A stretch of DNA of 64,000 bases from NCBI RefSeq assembly GCF_018219155.1, contig NZ_CP056123.1, positions 4,225,505 to 4,289,504 of the forward strand. The letters are read 5' to 3'. The notes beneath the pieces were generated by a model that had not been told where the DNA came from, searched no databases, and was given only the letters and a program-made list of their open reading frames with translations. Source of the stretch: Moritella sp. 24. Lineage in GTDB: Bacteria > Pseudomonadota > Gammaproteobacteria > Enterobacterales > Moritellaceae. A program made the translations under genes and the position numbers. The first letter of the stretch is position 1. Each line of letters opens with the position of its first letter. Shown piece by piece: positions 7,926 through 16,786 of the stretch.

Positions 7926-10469
7926 CTATTTATTTGCTTTTGCTTTTTGCTTTGAACGTTCAGCTCTGCCCGGGCGCGATTTAGATTTCGCTTTTACTTT
8001 TTTCTTCGCCGGTTTGGTTTTACCTTTCGGTTTAACCGCATCCACTGGTGATGTGCCTTTTTCAACAGCATCGCCCGTCTGAGGCTTCAACTTTGCAGCC
8101 ACACGCGCTTTATCAGCAGCGCTAACGACAACATCATCATTGGCCTTTAGCTTTACTTTATTTCTTTTTTTCGCTTTGCCATCTGCACTTGTTTCTTTCG
8201 CTGCACTGGCTACTTTGCGCTTCCCAGAAAATTCAGCTGGCTTACGCTTGCTACGACGGCTGTGTTGTACTGCACCTGCGATCTCAAGATCAATCTTCTT
8301 GTCGTTCATGTTGATTGCTAATACTTTAACTTCAACTTGATCGCCAATACGATATTCAACGCCGCTTTTCTCGCCACGTAATGTTTGACGCGCACCATCA
8401 AAATTATAGTAATCACCGCGTAAGCTAGATACATGTACCAAGCCATCGATGTTTAAATTTTTGATGCGAACAAAGAAACCAAAATTAGTGACCGCAGCAA
8501 TAACACCTTCGAATGTATCGCCTAAGTGATCTTGCATGTATTCACATTTCAAGAAATCAGATACATCACGTGTTGCATCATCAGCACGACGTTCTGTTAA
8601 TGAGCAATGCTCACCTAATTTCTCAACGTCTTCAACAAGGTAGCAATAGCCGCCAGTACTAGTCCAACGTTTTGTTAACGGTTTTTCTGCTTTAACAGCA
8701 GCTTGGTTTGCTAGTTCAAACTTAATTGCACGATGCAATACAAGATCAGGATAACGGCGAATTGGTGACGTAAAGTGACCATATGCCGTTAATGCTAAAC
8801 CAAAGTGACCGTTGTTTTCTGCTTGATACACCGCTTGTTTCATCGAGCGTAATAGCATTGTCTGAATCAGTTCTTTGTCTGGACGATCTTGAATACGACT
8901 AATCAAATCAGCGTAATCGAGTGGTGTAGGTTTTAAACCACCGCCAAGTTCTAGACCAGTTTCACTTAAGAAATTTCTAAAGTTAACGAGTTTTTCTTCA
9001 CCCGGAGTATCATGCACACGTAATAATGCAGCAGCTTTATGCTTACTCACGAAACGTGCAGATGCTACGTTCGCTAAGATCATGCACTCTTCAATCAGCT
9101 TATGTGCATCGTTACGAACAACAGGAACAATCTTGTCGATTTTACGATGTTCATTAAATACAAAGCGTGTTTCTAGTGTTTCAAATTCAATCGCACCACG
9201 TTCAGAACGTGCTGTTTTCAACACTTTGTACATGTTATGTAGTTCGTGAAGATGTGGTACTACCGCGTCGTATTCATTACGTAGTTCTGCATCACCATCA
9301 AGAATATTGGCAACCTTGGTATACGTTAAACGCGCATGTGAATTCATCACCGCTTCATAAAACTTATACCCAGATAAGCGACCAGCATCAGAGATAGTCA
9401 TTTCACAGACCATACAAAGACGATCTACGTGTGGGTTCAATGAACACAGGCCGTTAGATAATACTTCAGGCAACATAGGAACAACTTGCTCAGGGAAGTA
9501 AACAGAGTTACCACGGCTTTGTGCTTCTAAATCTAAATCTGAATTTGTTTTAACGTATGAACTTACGTCTGCAATCGCTACCCATAAACGCCAGCCACCG
9601 CTTTTTTTACGTTCACAGAATACTGCATCATCGAAATCACGTGCATCTTCACCATCAATAGTTAGTAAAGGTAAATAACGTAAATCAACACGGTCTAATT
9701 TTGACTCTTCAGGTACTTCTGGTGACAGTTTTGCCATGTCATCAAGAATATGTTCCGGCCATACATGCGGGATATCATGTGTGCGGATAGCAACTTGAAT
9801 TTCCATACCCGGCGCCATATTCTCGCCCAGTATTTCAACGACTTTACCTAACGCTGGTAAATTATAAGTTGGACGTTTTAAAATTTCAGTCACAACCATT
9901 TGGCCAGCGCGAGCACCAAGACGTTCTTCGTCACTAATGCGGATCTCTTGCTTAATTCGGCTATCATCTGGACGTACAAAAGCAACGCCTTTATCCAGAT
10001 AAACACGACCAACAAGTTGTAATGGTTCAGCATCTAATACACGAACGAAACGTGCTTCTTTACGACCTTTAAATTCTTCTTTAACAGGTTGTGCAAGAAT
10101 ACGATCACCGTGAAATAGCGTCGACATTTGACGAATTGAGATAAATAAATCTTTACCACCATCGTCTGGACGGAAAAAGCCAAAACCATCGCGATGACCT
10201 AATACCAGACCTTCCAACAGATCTAAGCGTTCAGGTAGTTCATAAGTTCTGTTACGAGCGAAAATCAACTGCCCATCACGTTCCATCGCACGTAAGCGAC
10301 GACGTAAAGCTTCTTCGTGTTCATCACCTGCTAATTTTAATCCTGCAAATATTTGCTCACGATTAATCGCATTTTCTAGGCTACGAAGATAATCAAGAAT
10401 AAATTCTCGACTAGGAATAGGATTGCTGTATTTTTCCTGCTCACGCGTATGGAAAGGGTCTTTACTCAT
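7926..10469 (-). CDS. rnr: Ribonuclease R
   Basis: 847 residues. Order of domains: N-terminal winged helix (about 1-80), cold-shock domains (about 80-250), catalytic RNB domain (about 270-600, with TIDGEDARDFDDAVF supplying the metal-binding aspartates and SPIRRYPDLVLHRAI near its end), S1 domain (about 650-735, FEGVIAAVTNFGFFVRI) and a long lysine-rich tail (about 740-847). It is a processive 3'-5' exonuclease that degrades structured RNA and is important in the cold. It lies between motX and rlmB, as in Vibrio. Confidence 0.96.
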   Translation of the reverse strand: MSKDPFHTREQEKYSNPIPSREFILDYLRSLENAINREQIFAGLKLAGDEHEEALRRRLRAMERDGQLIFARNRTYELPERLDLLEGLVLGHRDGFGFFRPDDGGKDLFISIRQMSTLFHGDRILAQPVKEEFKGRKEARFVRVLDAEPLQLVGRVYLDKGVAFVRPDDSRIKQEIRISDEERLGARAGQMVVTEILKRPTYNLPALGKVVEILGENMAPGMEIQVAIRTHDIPHVWPEHILDDMAKLSPEVPEESKLDRVDLRYLPLLTIDGEDARDFDDAVFCERKKSGGWRLWVAIADVSSYVKTNSDLDLEAQSRGNSVYFPEQVVPMLPEVLSNGLCSLNPHVDRLCMVCEMTISDAGRLSGYKFYEAVMNSHARLTYTKVANILDGDAELRNEYDAVVPHLHELHNMYKVLKTARSERGAIEFETLETRFVFNEHRKIDKIVPVVRNDAHKLIEECMILANVASARFVSKHKAAALLRVHDTPGEEKLVNFRNFLSETGLELGGGLKPTPLDYADLISRIQDRPDKELIQTMLLRSMKQAVYQAENNGHFGLALTAYGHFTSPIRRYPDLVLHRAIKFELANQAAVKAEKPLTKRWTSTGGYCYLVEDVEKLGEHCSLTERRADDATRDVSDFLKCEYMQDHLGDTFEGVIAAVTNFGFFVRIKNLNIDGLVHVSSLRGDYYNFDGARQTLRGEKSGVEYRIGDQVEVKVLAINMNDKKIDLEIAGAVQHSRRSKRKPAEFSGKRKVASAAKETSADGKAKKRNKVKLKANDDVVVSAADKARVAAKLKPQTGDAVEKGTSPVDAVKPKGKTKPAKKKVKAKSKSRPGRAERSKQKAKANK

Positions 10470-10651
10470 AGAAGGTCCAAATTGGTAGGAATATCGCTCG
10501 GATTATATACCCAAACTTCGTCAGGATACAGTTTTGTGCCATAACTAACTCGGTATACTAGAAGGATAGTGTTAAATGTACGGGGAATCGAATCAAAACT
10601 AACTCTAATTGACTATTCAGTTAGCCTTGATGGACTTTTTAGTGGTTGTGC

Positions 10652-11473
10652 CTATTGATACTTAGCAGCATTTTTTGCAGCTGTCACAACACGCTCTGGC
10701 ATTAAATTTTCTAATTGTGCTAATAATAAGGCAAGCTGATCATGTGTCTTTGCATCATCCGTTACCGTGCTATACAGGTAGCTGTAAGCTGTTTGATAAT
10801 CATAAGGACTACCGTAACCTTGCACTAATAACTCCGCCCATTGTATTTTTGCTGGCAGAAAACCTAGTTTAGCCGACTGTTCAAATAACGGTAATGCACG
10901 CTCAGTATCTTGTTGTACAAACTTACCTTGTACGTAATAACGACCAAGCTGCTCTAGCGCGCGAGGTTGCCCTTGTCTTGCAGCTGCTCGCATAAAATAA
11001 ATGCCTAGCTCTGCGTTCTTATCGACACAAACCCCCCATGCAAGCATATCTCCCCAGAGGAATTGATAGCTCGGTAGTTTCACTAATTCTGCACGGGCTT
11101 TAATATCAGCGACAAGCTGGCATGCATCTGCTCGAACGCGTTTTAAATGCGTATTTTTTGCAATCAATTGATTCAGTTCATCATCCGTATACAGCTCAAT
11201 GGCACTGGGAAAATCACCAAAGCTTAATGCTGACTTACCTGCATTTTCTGCTGCGACGGCACGTTTACCACTGTCGGTAATACGTTGCTCTTTTTCACCC
11301 ACAGGCTTACTTGAGATAGTTTTATTATCATTTGTCTCAGCACTTGCACTGTTCACAATAACTAAAGACGCACTCGTTATCGTGACTAACACGGTCATTT
11401 TTACATAATAAAAAGTTGCGGCTTTCACGTAATGACAAATTGTCGTTAACTTAGCTGTCGGTGTTATACGCAT
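10652..11473 (-). CDS. motX: Sodium-driven polar flagellar motor protein MotX
   Basis: Sel1-like repeat protein. From about residue 75 it closely follows Vibrio MotX: IELYTDDELNQLI, CQLVADIKARAE, YQFLWGDMLAWGVCV, LEQLGRYYVQGKFVQQDTERA, YGSPYDYQTAYSYLYSTVT. MotX sits in the T-ring of the Na+-driven polar flagellum and is needed with MotY to hold the PomAB stator. The ATG at 11473 is preferred over a TTG three codons earlier because it has AGG at a usable distance. The protein (273 aa) is about 60 residues longer than Vibrio MotX, all at the N-terminus: a basic start, a hydrophobic signal-like segment ending SASA, then a polar linker. The neighbouring rnr-rlmB supports orthology. Confidence 0.88.
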   Translation of the reverse strand: MRITPTAKLTTICHYVKAATFYYVKMTVLVTITSASLVIVNSASAETNDNKTISSKPVGEKEQRITDSGKRAVAAENAGKSALSFGDFPSAIELYTDDELNQLIAKNTHLKRVRADACQLVADIKARAELVKLPSYQFLWGDMLAWGVCVDKNAELGIYFMRAAARQGQPRALEQLGRYYVQGKFVQQDTERALPLFEQSAKLGFLPAKIQWAELLVQGYGSPYDYQTAYSYLYSTVTDDAKTHDQLALLLAQLENLMPERVVTAAKNAAKYQ

Positions 11474-11503
11474 ATCAATCAACCTAAGAGAAAATTTACT
11501 GTA

Positions 11504-11547
11504 ATAATAACTATTCTGATAATAACTACTGCCGTAATAGTTATTAT
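11504..11547. repeat. Three copies of a TAGTTATTAT motif upstream of motX
   Basis: Within 44 bp there are three copies of (A/G)TAGTTATTAT: two in direct orientation on the motX strand and one inverted, the outer pair forming a 12-bp inverted repeat (ATAATAACTATT / AATAGTTATTAT). It lies 31-74 bp upstream of the motX start, where an operator would be, but could also be simple AT-rich repetition. Confidence 0.4.
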
Positions 11548-11579
11548 ATCGACCAATATATCGTTTTCTTAAATAAAAA

Positions 11580-11605
11580 AACCCAAGTTAAAATAACTTG
11601 GGTTT
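11580..11605 (-). terminator. Terminator of mdh
   Basis: AACCCAAGTTA / TAACTTGGGTT, an 11-bp stem with a 3-nt loop, followed on the - strand by a run of T. It lies 42 bp past the mdh stop codon. Confidence 0.85.
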
Positions 11606-11646
11606 CGATTGTCATCATGATTAACCAAATAGGTTAAGCGCCATGA

Positions 11647-12585
11647 TTAACCAGCAACGAACTCTTCACCTAACGTGATGTTCGCTTTTAGTTCTTCTAA
11701 CATAGCATCGCGCGCGTTTGTTTCAAACTCGCTTAACTCACCGTATGCTAGTACTTCTTCAACGCCGTTTTTACCTAGTAATACAGGTTGTGCGAAGAAT
11801 GTAGCGTGTTCAGAACCGCCATCAACATAAGTACACTCAACGATACCTTCTTCACCTTGTAGTGCGCGAACAAGAGATAGACCGAAACGTGCAGCTGCTT
11901 GACCCATAGAAAGTGTCGCAGAACCGCCACCCGCTTTAGCTTCAACAACTTCAGTACCCGCGTTTTGAATACGTGGTGTTAGTGTCGCGATTTCTTCAGC
12001 AGTAAATTCAACGCCTTTAACTTGAGAAAGTAGCGGTAAAATTGTTACGCCTGAGTGACCACCGATAACTGGTACTTCAACGTCTGCAAGTGAAATGCCT
12101 TTAAGCTCACTAACAAAAGTTTCTGAACGGATAACATCCAGCGTTGTAATACCGAATAGTTTACGTTTGTCGTAAACGCCCGCTTGCTTAAGTACTTCAG
12201 CAGCGATTGGCACAGTTGTGTTTACTGGGTTAGTAATAATACCGATACATGCATTTGGGCATACTTCAGCACATTTACCAGCTAGATTCTTGATGATTCC
12301 AGCATTGATATTGAATAAATCTGAACGGTCCATACCTGGCTTACGAGCAACACCCGCAGAGATAAGTACCACGTCAGCACCAACAAGTGCATCAGTCGGA
12401 TCTGTACCAGCAAAACCAGCAATAGTAACGTCTGTAGGGATATGGCTTAAATCAACAGCAACACCCGGTGTAACTGGCGCGATATCATATAGCGACAGAT
12501 CAGAACCCGCAGGTAGTTGAGTTTTCAAAAGTAGGGCTAAAGCTTGACCGATACCACCAGCAGCACCTAATACAGCAACTTTCAT
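11647..12585 (-). CDS. mdh: Malate dehydrogenase
   Basis: 312 residues from the ATG at 12585, chosen because GGAG lies 6 nt before it and the protein then begins [21 protein letters not shown] exactly as gamma-proteobacterial Mdh; a four-codon longer frame exists. NAD site GAAGGIG, substrate arginines in [10 protein letters not shown] and the catalytic His in [11 protein letters not shown] are present. It interconverts malate and oxaloacetate in the TCA cycle. In E. coli mdh is the divergent neighbour of argR; here the art operon lies between them. Confidence 0.97.
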   Translation of the reverse strand: MKVAVLGAAGGIGQALALLLKTQLPAGSDLSLYDIAPVTPGVAVDLSHIPTDVTIAGFAGTDPTDALVGADVVLISAGVARKPGMDRSDLFNINAGIIKNLAGKCAEVCPNACIGIITNPVNTTVPIAAEVLKQAGVYDKRKLFGITTLDVIRSETFVSELKGISLADVEVPVIGGHSGVTILPLLSQVKGVEFTAEEIATLTPRIQNAGTEVVEAKAGGGSATLSMGQAAARFGLSLVRALQGEEGIVECTYVDGGSEHATFFAQPVLLGKNGVEEVLAYGELSEFETNARDAMLEELKANITLGEEFVAG

Positions 12586-12882
12586 AGACGTCTCCATTAT
12601 CTTAATTGTTTATGTAGAATACAATATTCACAAATTCCTTTAATCACTGCTACCTTACTGCAACATTGACTGAAAAACAATTAACAACACGGATATGCAG
12701 AGTAAATAATGAATTACACATAAGTTTTAATGACGTAGCGTTCTATCTAGAAGATATTTGCTTTCAGATGAAATGATTTAATTTATCCACTGATTCTCAG
12801 GATTGCCGTCATTAAAGCTAGCAGCATGAGAATAAGTGAATAAGTCGTATGCGTTAAAATAACGTAGAGAGCGTACTTAAGA

Positions 12883-13548
12883 TTAAGACTGGAACGCGAG
12901 CGCTTTCTTCTCTAATTGCTTAAAGATTAATACCAAGATACCGTTCATACCCAAGTAGATAATGCCCGCGGCAGAAAATGCCATTAATGCATCATATGTT
13001 TGGCCATTGATCTGATTTGCATAACCCATCACATCCATAATCGTGATTGAGCTTGCTAATGATGTGCCTTTAAGTACCAAAATCACTTCATTAGAATAAG
13101 AGGGTAATACGCGACGTATCGCATGTGGCACGATAACCGATAACGTTTGCCCTCGGCTCATCCCCAAGGCTTTACACGCATCCCATTCACCACGAGGTAC
13201 TGATTCAATCGCACCTTTAAATAACAGTGATGAATAAGCTGCAGTATTAAACGCTAACGCAATAATGGCACAAATTTTAGCTTGGCTAAGGTAGTCCCAT
13301 AAGAAGCTATTTTTAATCACTTCAAACTGCGACGGTCCGCTGTAAACCAAAAATATTTGTATTAATAAAGGCGTACCAGTAAAAATTAAAATAATACCGC
13401 GTGATAATAAGTTTAATCCTGGAATTTTATTTATCATCGCAAGCGTTAAAAACACCGCAATGATAGAACCAAAGAATAAGCTAAAGAAGGTAATTTCAAG
13501 CGTGGTGCTCAAACCGTTAAATAATAACCAGAAGTGATCTAATGTCAT
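12883..13548 (-). CDS. artM: Arginine ABC transporter permease ArtM
   Basis: 221 residues, His/Glu/Gln/Arg-type ABC permease with about five membrane segments. The EAA-type loop ESVPRGEWDACKALGMSRGQTLSVIVPHAIRRVLPSYSNEVI is the contact with the ATPase. It overlaps the end of artQ by 4 bp (ATGA), showing translational coupling. Last gene of artPJQM. The 297 bp between it and mdh hold no gene; the mdh promoter must lie there, but I could not single it out. Confidence 0.92.
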   Translation of the reverse strand: MTLDHFWLLFNGLSTTLEITFFSLFFGSIIAVFLTLAMINKIPGLNLLSRGIILIFTGTPLLIQIFLVYSGPSQFEVIKNSFLWDYLSQAKICAIIALAFNTAAYSSLLFKGAIESVPRGEWDACKALGMSRGQTLSVIVPHAIRRVLPSYSNEVILVLKGTSLASSITIMDVMGYANQINGQTYDALMAFSAAGIIYLGMNGILVLIFKQLEKKALAFQS

Positions 13549-14219
13549 TTTTCTGCTCCGGTATCAAAACGGTTAATGTGATTATCAAGGTACTTTAGCA
13601 ACCATTGACTAATCAAAGTAATAATAAGATAAATCACGGCAGCCGCCACTAAGAAGGTAAAGGGCTTATAAGTACTGCCAGATAATAAATCCGCTTGCTT
13701 CATTAAGTCTGTCACACCAATTAGCGAGACTAATGCAGTGTCTTTTAATAACACCATCCATTGATTACCTAAACCCGGCAAAGCCAAACGCCATGCTTGC
13801 GGTAAGGTTACACGTATAAAGCAACGAACCGGCCCCATTCCAAGCGCTTGTGCTGCTTGCTGCTGACCTTTTGGCACAGATTGAATTGCCGCACGCAATG
13901 TTTGCGAAGCATAAGAGGCAAAAATCAATGACAGTGCGACAACACCACTCCAGAAAGGACTGATGTCATAAAACTCATCTGTTAATAAAAACAGAATATG
14001 GGTGCCACCGAAAAAGATGAAGAAAACAATCAAGATCTCAGGTAAGCCACGTAATACCGTGACAAACAAGCTAATCGGTTTAGCAATCAGTGGGTTCTTT
14101 TGCATTTCAGCAACACAGAACAAAATAGCGAGAACCAAGCCAACCAATAGTGAAGTCAGTGCAAGGCCTAAGGTGATTTTTGTTGCATCCAATAATAATT
14201 GAAGCTGCAAAAGATCCAT
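13545..14219 (-). CDS. artQ: Arginine ABC transporter permease ArtQ
   Basis: 224 residues from the ATG of MDLLQLQLLL (14219), preferred over an upstream ATG because CGGAG lies 5 nt before it and the longer form would begin inside the artJ-artQ hairpin. Polar amino acid permease with the loop AIQSVPKGQQQAAQALGMGPVRCFIRVTLPQAWRLALPGLGNQW. It pairs with ArtM to form the membrane channel. It follows artJ after a terminator-like hairpin, so it is probably made in lower amounts than the binding protein. Confidence 0.92.
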   Translation of the reverse strand: MDLLQLQLLLDATKITLGLALTSLLVGLVLAILFCVAEMQKNPLIAKPISLFVTVLRGLPEILIVFFIFFGGTHILFLLTDEFYDISPFWSGVVALSLIFASYASQTLRAAIQSVPKGQQQAAQALGMGPVRCFIRVTLPQAWRLALPGLGNQWMVLLKDTALVSLIGVTDLMKQADLLSGSTYKPFTFLVAAAVIYLIITLISQWLLKYLDNHINRFDTGAEK

Positions 14220-14241
14220 AAAAACTCCGGACGTAAAAACA

Positions 14242-14265
14242 AAAAGTGCCCCAAGAGGCACTTTT
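14242..14265 (-). terminator. Attenuator hairpin between artJ and artQ
   Basis: AAAAGTGCC / GGCACTTTT, perfect 9-bp stem with a 6-nt loop, followed on the - strand by TGTTTTT. It sits inside the art operon between the binding-protein gene and the permease genes, and would stop a fraction of transcripts there. Confidence 0.75.
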
Positions 14266-14353
14266 AAATGAATTATCTCGAGACCACAATAACTTGGCTA
14301 TTGAGCCCTGATACAGCGGAACAAATCAGGTCGAGATTAAACACTGTTATCTC

Positions 14354-15097
14354 TTATTTAGCAAAGTATTTTGCGTAAATCTTATCGTAAGTACCGTTTG
14401 CTTTAATCGTTTGCAAACCTTTGTTCAATTTAGTTAATAACTCAGCATTATCTTTACGTACTGCGATTGCAAAGCCACTACCAAAGTATTTTTCATCCGT
14501 TACTGCTTTACCCACAGTTTCGTAGTTACCACCGCTGTGTTTAGTTAACCAATCATGAGCAACAGCTGAGTCAGCAAATACACCGTTAATACGACCATTT
14601 TTAAGGTCTAAAAACGCTTTTTGGTATGATGGGAAGTTAAGTAATAATACTTTTTCATCCGCATAGTTATCTGTCATATAAGCTTGGTGAGACGTACCAT
14701 TTTGTACACCAACCGCTTTACCTGATAAATCAGAAACAACGTTATACTTACCTTTTTTAGCCACTAGCACTGCAGAATTCTCATAATAAATATCAGAGAA
14801 ATCAACTTGTTTCTTACGTGCTGGTGTTACGTCCATCGCTGCAATAGCTGCATCATAGCGACGGAATTTTAAACTTGGGATCAAACTATCAAATGATTGG
14901 TTAGCAAAACTACATTCCGCTTTTAATTCAGTACAAACCGCGCGGGCAATATCAATATCAAAGCCTTGGAATTCATTGTTTTCATCCATCATTTCAAATG
15001 GAGGGTACGTTGCTTCAGTTACAAATTTGATTTGTTCTGCGGCTGTTACTTGTGCCGTAGCTGAAGTTAGAATTAATGCAGTGAGTAATTTTTTCAT
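14354..15097 (-). CDS. artJ: Arginine ABC transporter periplasmic binding protein
   Basis: 247 residues. Signal peptide MKKLLTALILTSATAQVTAA, then the family-3 solute-binding signature (FVTEATYPPFEMMDENNEFQGFDIDIA) and RYDAAIAAMDVTPARKKQVDFSDIYYENSAVLVAKKG, typical of ArtI/ArtJ. It captures L-arginine in the periplasm. It lies 57 bp after artP and is followed by a strong hairpin, an arrangement that favours excess binding protein. ArtI and ArtJ cannot be separated with certainty. Confidence 0.92.
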   Translation of the reverse strand: MKKLLTALILTSATAQVTAAEQIKFVTEATYPPFEMMDENNEFQGFDIDIARAVCTELKAECSFANQSFDSLIPSLKFRRYDAAIAAMDVTPARKKQVDFSDIYYENSAVLVAKKGKYNVVSDLSGKAVGVQNGTSHQAYMTDNYADEKVLLLNFPSYQKAFLDLKNGRINGVFADSAVAHDWLTKHSGGNYETVGKAVTDEKYFGSGFAIAVRKDNAELLTKLNKGLQTIKANGTYDKIYAKYFAK

Positions 15098-15154
15098 TTG
15101 GGTCGTCCTATTCCTAATATTTTTAATAATTTAATGTTTTAAACTATTTGTAAA

Positions 15155-15895
15155 TTAATGCTTTAAGTAATTTGTAAATTGTGGCGTTTGTGGCTGCAGG
15201 AAGTGCTCAGCACCACCAAATTCAACAATTTCACCGCGTTCAAGATAGCAAACTTGACTAGCGACTTTACGCGCGAAGTCCACTTCGTGCGTCACAACAA
15301 CTTGAGTGATACCTGTCATTGAGAGTGATTTAATAATCTCAGCTACTTGATTGGTTACCTCTGGATCTAACGCCGCAGTCGGTTCATCAAATAACAACAC
15401 TTCAGGTTTCATCATTAAAGCACGTGCAATTGCTACCCGTTGTTGCTGACCACCTGATAACGCTAATGGAAATACATCGGCTTTATCAGCTAGCTGTAAT
15501 TGCTCAAGGATCTTCATGGCCTCTTCACGAGCTTGTTGTTTTGTTTGCTTTAAAATTTTAACTGGTGCTTCAATTAAGTTATCCATCACAGACATGTGTG
15601 GCCATAGGTTGTATTGTTGAAATACCATACCTACTTTCTGTCTTAGCATCTGACTACGCTTAGCTAATTTTTTATCACTAAGTGTGGCAGAAAAATCAAA
15701 TGTTTCACCTGCGATATTGATAGAACCATTATCAGGTGTATCAAGTAAGTTAAGTACACGCAGTAGCGAACTCTTACCTGCACCACTTGGACCAAGCAGT
15801 ACTAAGGTCTCGCCTTTTGCACATTTAAGGTCGATGTTTTGTAATACATCAAGTTGACCCCAAGATTTACAGATGTTTTTTAGTTCGATGCTCAT
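15155..15895 (-). CDS. artP: Arginine ABC transporter ATP-binding protein ArtP
   Basis: 246 residues from the ATG of [13 protein letters not shown] (15895), which matches the E. coli ArtP start; an in-frame extension of 22 codons to 15961 has no support. Walker [11 protein letters not shown]-loop [10 protein letters not shown], signature [15 protein letters not shown] and Walker [14 protein letters not shown] are all intact. First gene of the art operon, divergent from argR, with ARG boxes between them; arginine repression through ArgR is expected. Confidence 0.95.
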   Translation of the reverse strand: MSIELKNICKSWGQLDVLQNIDLKCAKGETLVLLGPSGAGKSSLLRVLNLLDTPDNGSINIAGETFDFSATLSDKKLAKRSQMLRQKVGMVFQQYNLWPHMSVMDNLIEAPVKILKQTKQQAREEAMKILEQLQLADKADVFPLALSGGQQQRVAIARALMMKPEVLLFDEPTAALDPEVTNQVAEIIKSLSMTGITQVVVTHEVDFARKVASQVCYLERGEIVEFGGAEHFLQPQTPQFTNYLKH

Positions 15896-16043
15896 AACGA
15901 TAACTGAATATAATTGCACTAGATGCGAGTATAATAACCGAATAAACTTCAAAATCAACATAAATATTCACTTTAATTCGGTTTTTATGCAAAAACTCCG
16001 AATTAACCAAATTAGCTAGATAATTTATACCCTGCTGGTATCA

Positions 16044-16082
16044 TATGAATAATTATTCAGTTCACTGCTAACCTAATTCATT
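16044..16082. promoter_or_regulatory. ARG-box pair (ArgR operator) between artP and argR
   Basis: Box 1 (16044-16061) reads TATGAATAATTATTCAGT, a perfect match to the 18-bp ARG-box core (TGAATwwwwATTCA). Box 2 (16065-16082) has an intact ATTCA right half and a weak left half. They are 3 bp apart, the spacing of paired E. coli ARG boxes bound by the ArgR hexamer. They lie in the 311-bp gap between the divergent artP and argR genes, so both directions are probably controlled. The rest of the gap shows no other clear feature. Confidence 0.85.
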
Positions 16083-16206
16083 TACTAATTGCATTAATGA
16101 CTTAGTGACTTACTTTATAAAAAAGCTATAAAATTACTTACAGTTTCATTATAAAGTTACATTGAATTTAAGATTAGCTGCTTGAATTATAGATGAATCA
16201 ACTGAC

Positions 16207-16680
16207 ATGGTAAAAAGTATGAGCGAAAAACAAGATCAGTTAGTAAAAGCATTTAAAGGATTATTGAAAGAAGAACGCCTTGGCTCACAAGGTGATATTG
16301 TCGACGCGCTAAAAGACCAAGGTTTTGACAGCGTGAATCAATCTAAAGTATCTCGAATGCTAAGTAAATTTGGTGCAGTACGTACACGCAATGCCAAGGA
16401 TGAAATGGTTTATTGCTTGCCAGCAGAGTTGGGTGTACCGACGATTAGTAGCCAATTAAAAACATTAGTCTTAGATATTACGCATAACGAAAGTTTGATT
16501 GTGATCCAAACCAGCCCAGGCTCGGCACAGTTAATTGCCCGTTTATTAGATTCATTAGGTCGTACAGAAGGTATTCTCGGAACGATTGCAGGTGATGATA
16601 CTATCTTTATCACACCGACAAGTACCACGATAATTACTGACGTAGATCGTGCAGTAAAAGAGTTATTTGAATATATCTAA
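16207..16680 (+). CDS. argR: Arginine repressor ArgR
   Basis: 157 residues. N-terminal winged helix with [19 protein letters not shown] (recognition helix with the SR pair), then the C-terminal hexamerisation and arginine-binding domain with [14 protein letters not shown] and [12 protein letters not shown]. With bound L-arginine it represses arginine biosynthesis and uptake genes. The start at 16207 gives almost the E. coli length; an ATG four codons later ([13 protein letters not shown]) is also possible, and neither has a strong ribosome-binding site. It is divergent from artP and convergent with the iron transporter. Confidence 0.96.
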   Translation: MVKSMSEKQDQLVKAFKGLLKEERLGSQGDIVDALKDQGFDSVNQSKVSRMLSKFGAVRTRNAKDEMVYCLPAELGVPTISSQLKTLVLDITHNESLIVIQTSPGSAQLIARLLDSLGRTEGILGTIAGDDTIFITPTSTTIITDVDRAVKELFEYI

Positions 16681-16717
16681 TCGCGTTCAGAAACGAGTAG
16701 CGACGCAATAAATTCAA

Positions 16718-16752
16718 TATGTTTGGCGACATCATTCATGTCACCAAACATA
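16718..16752 (+). terminator. Hairpin between argR and fbpC
   Basis: TATGTTTGG-c-GACAT / ATGTC-a-CCAAACATA, a 14-bp stem with one mismatch and a 5-nt loop. A second hairpin (ATACCGGT / ACCGGTAT, 16761-16787) touches the fbpC stop codon. They separate two convergent genes; neither has a good T-run, so factor-independent termination is only possible. Confidence 0.45.
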
Positions 16753-16786
16753 TAAACAGAATACCGGTTAATACAAACGACCGGTA

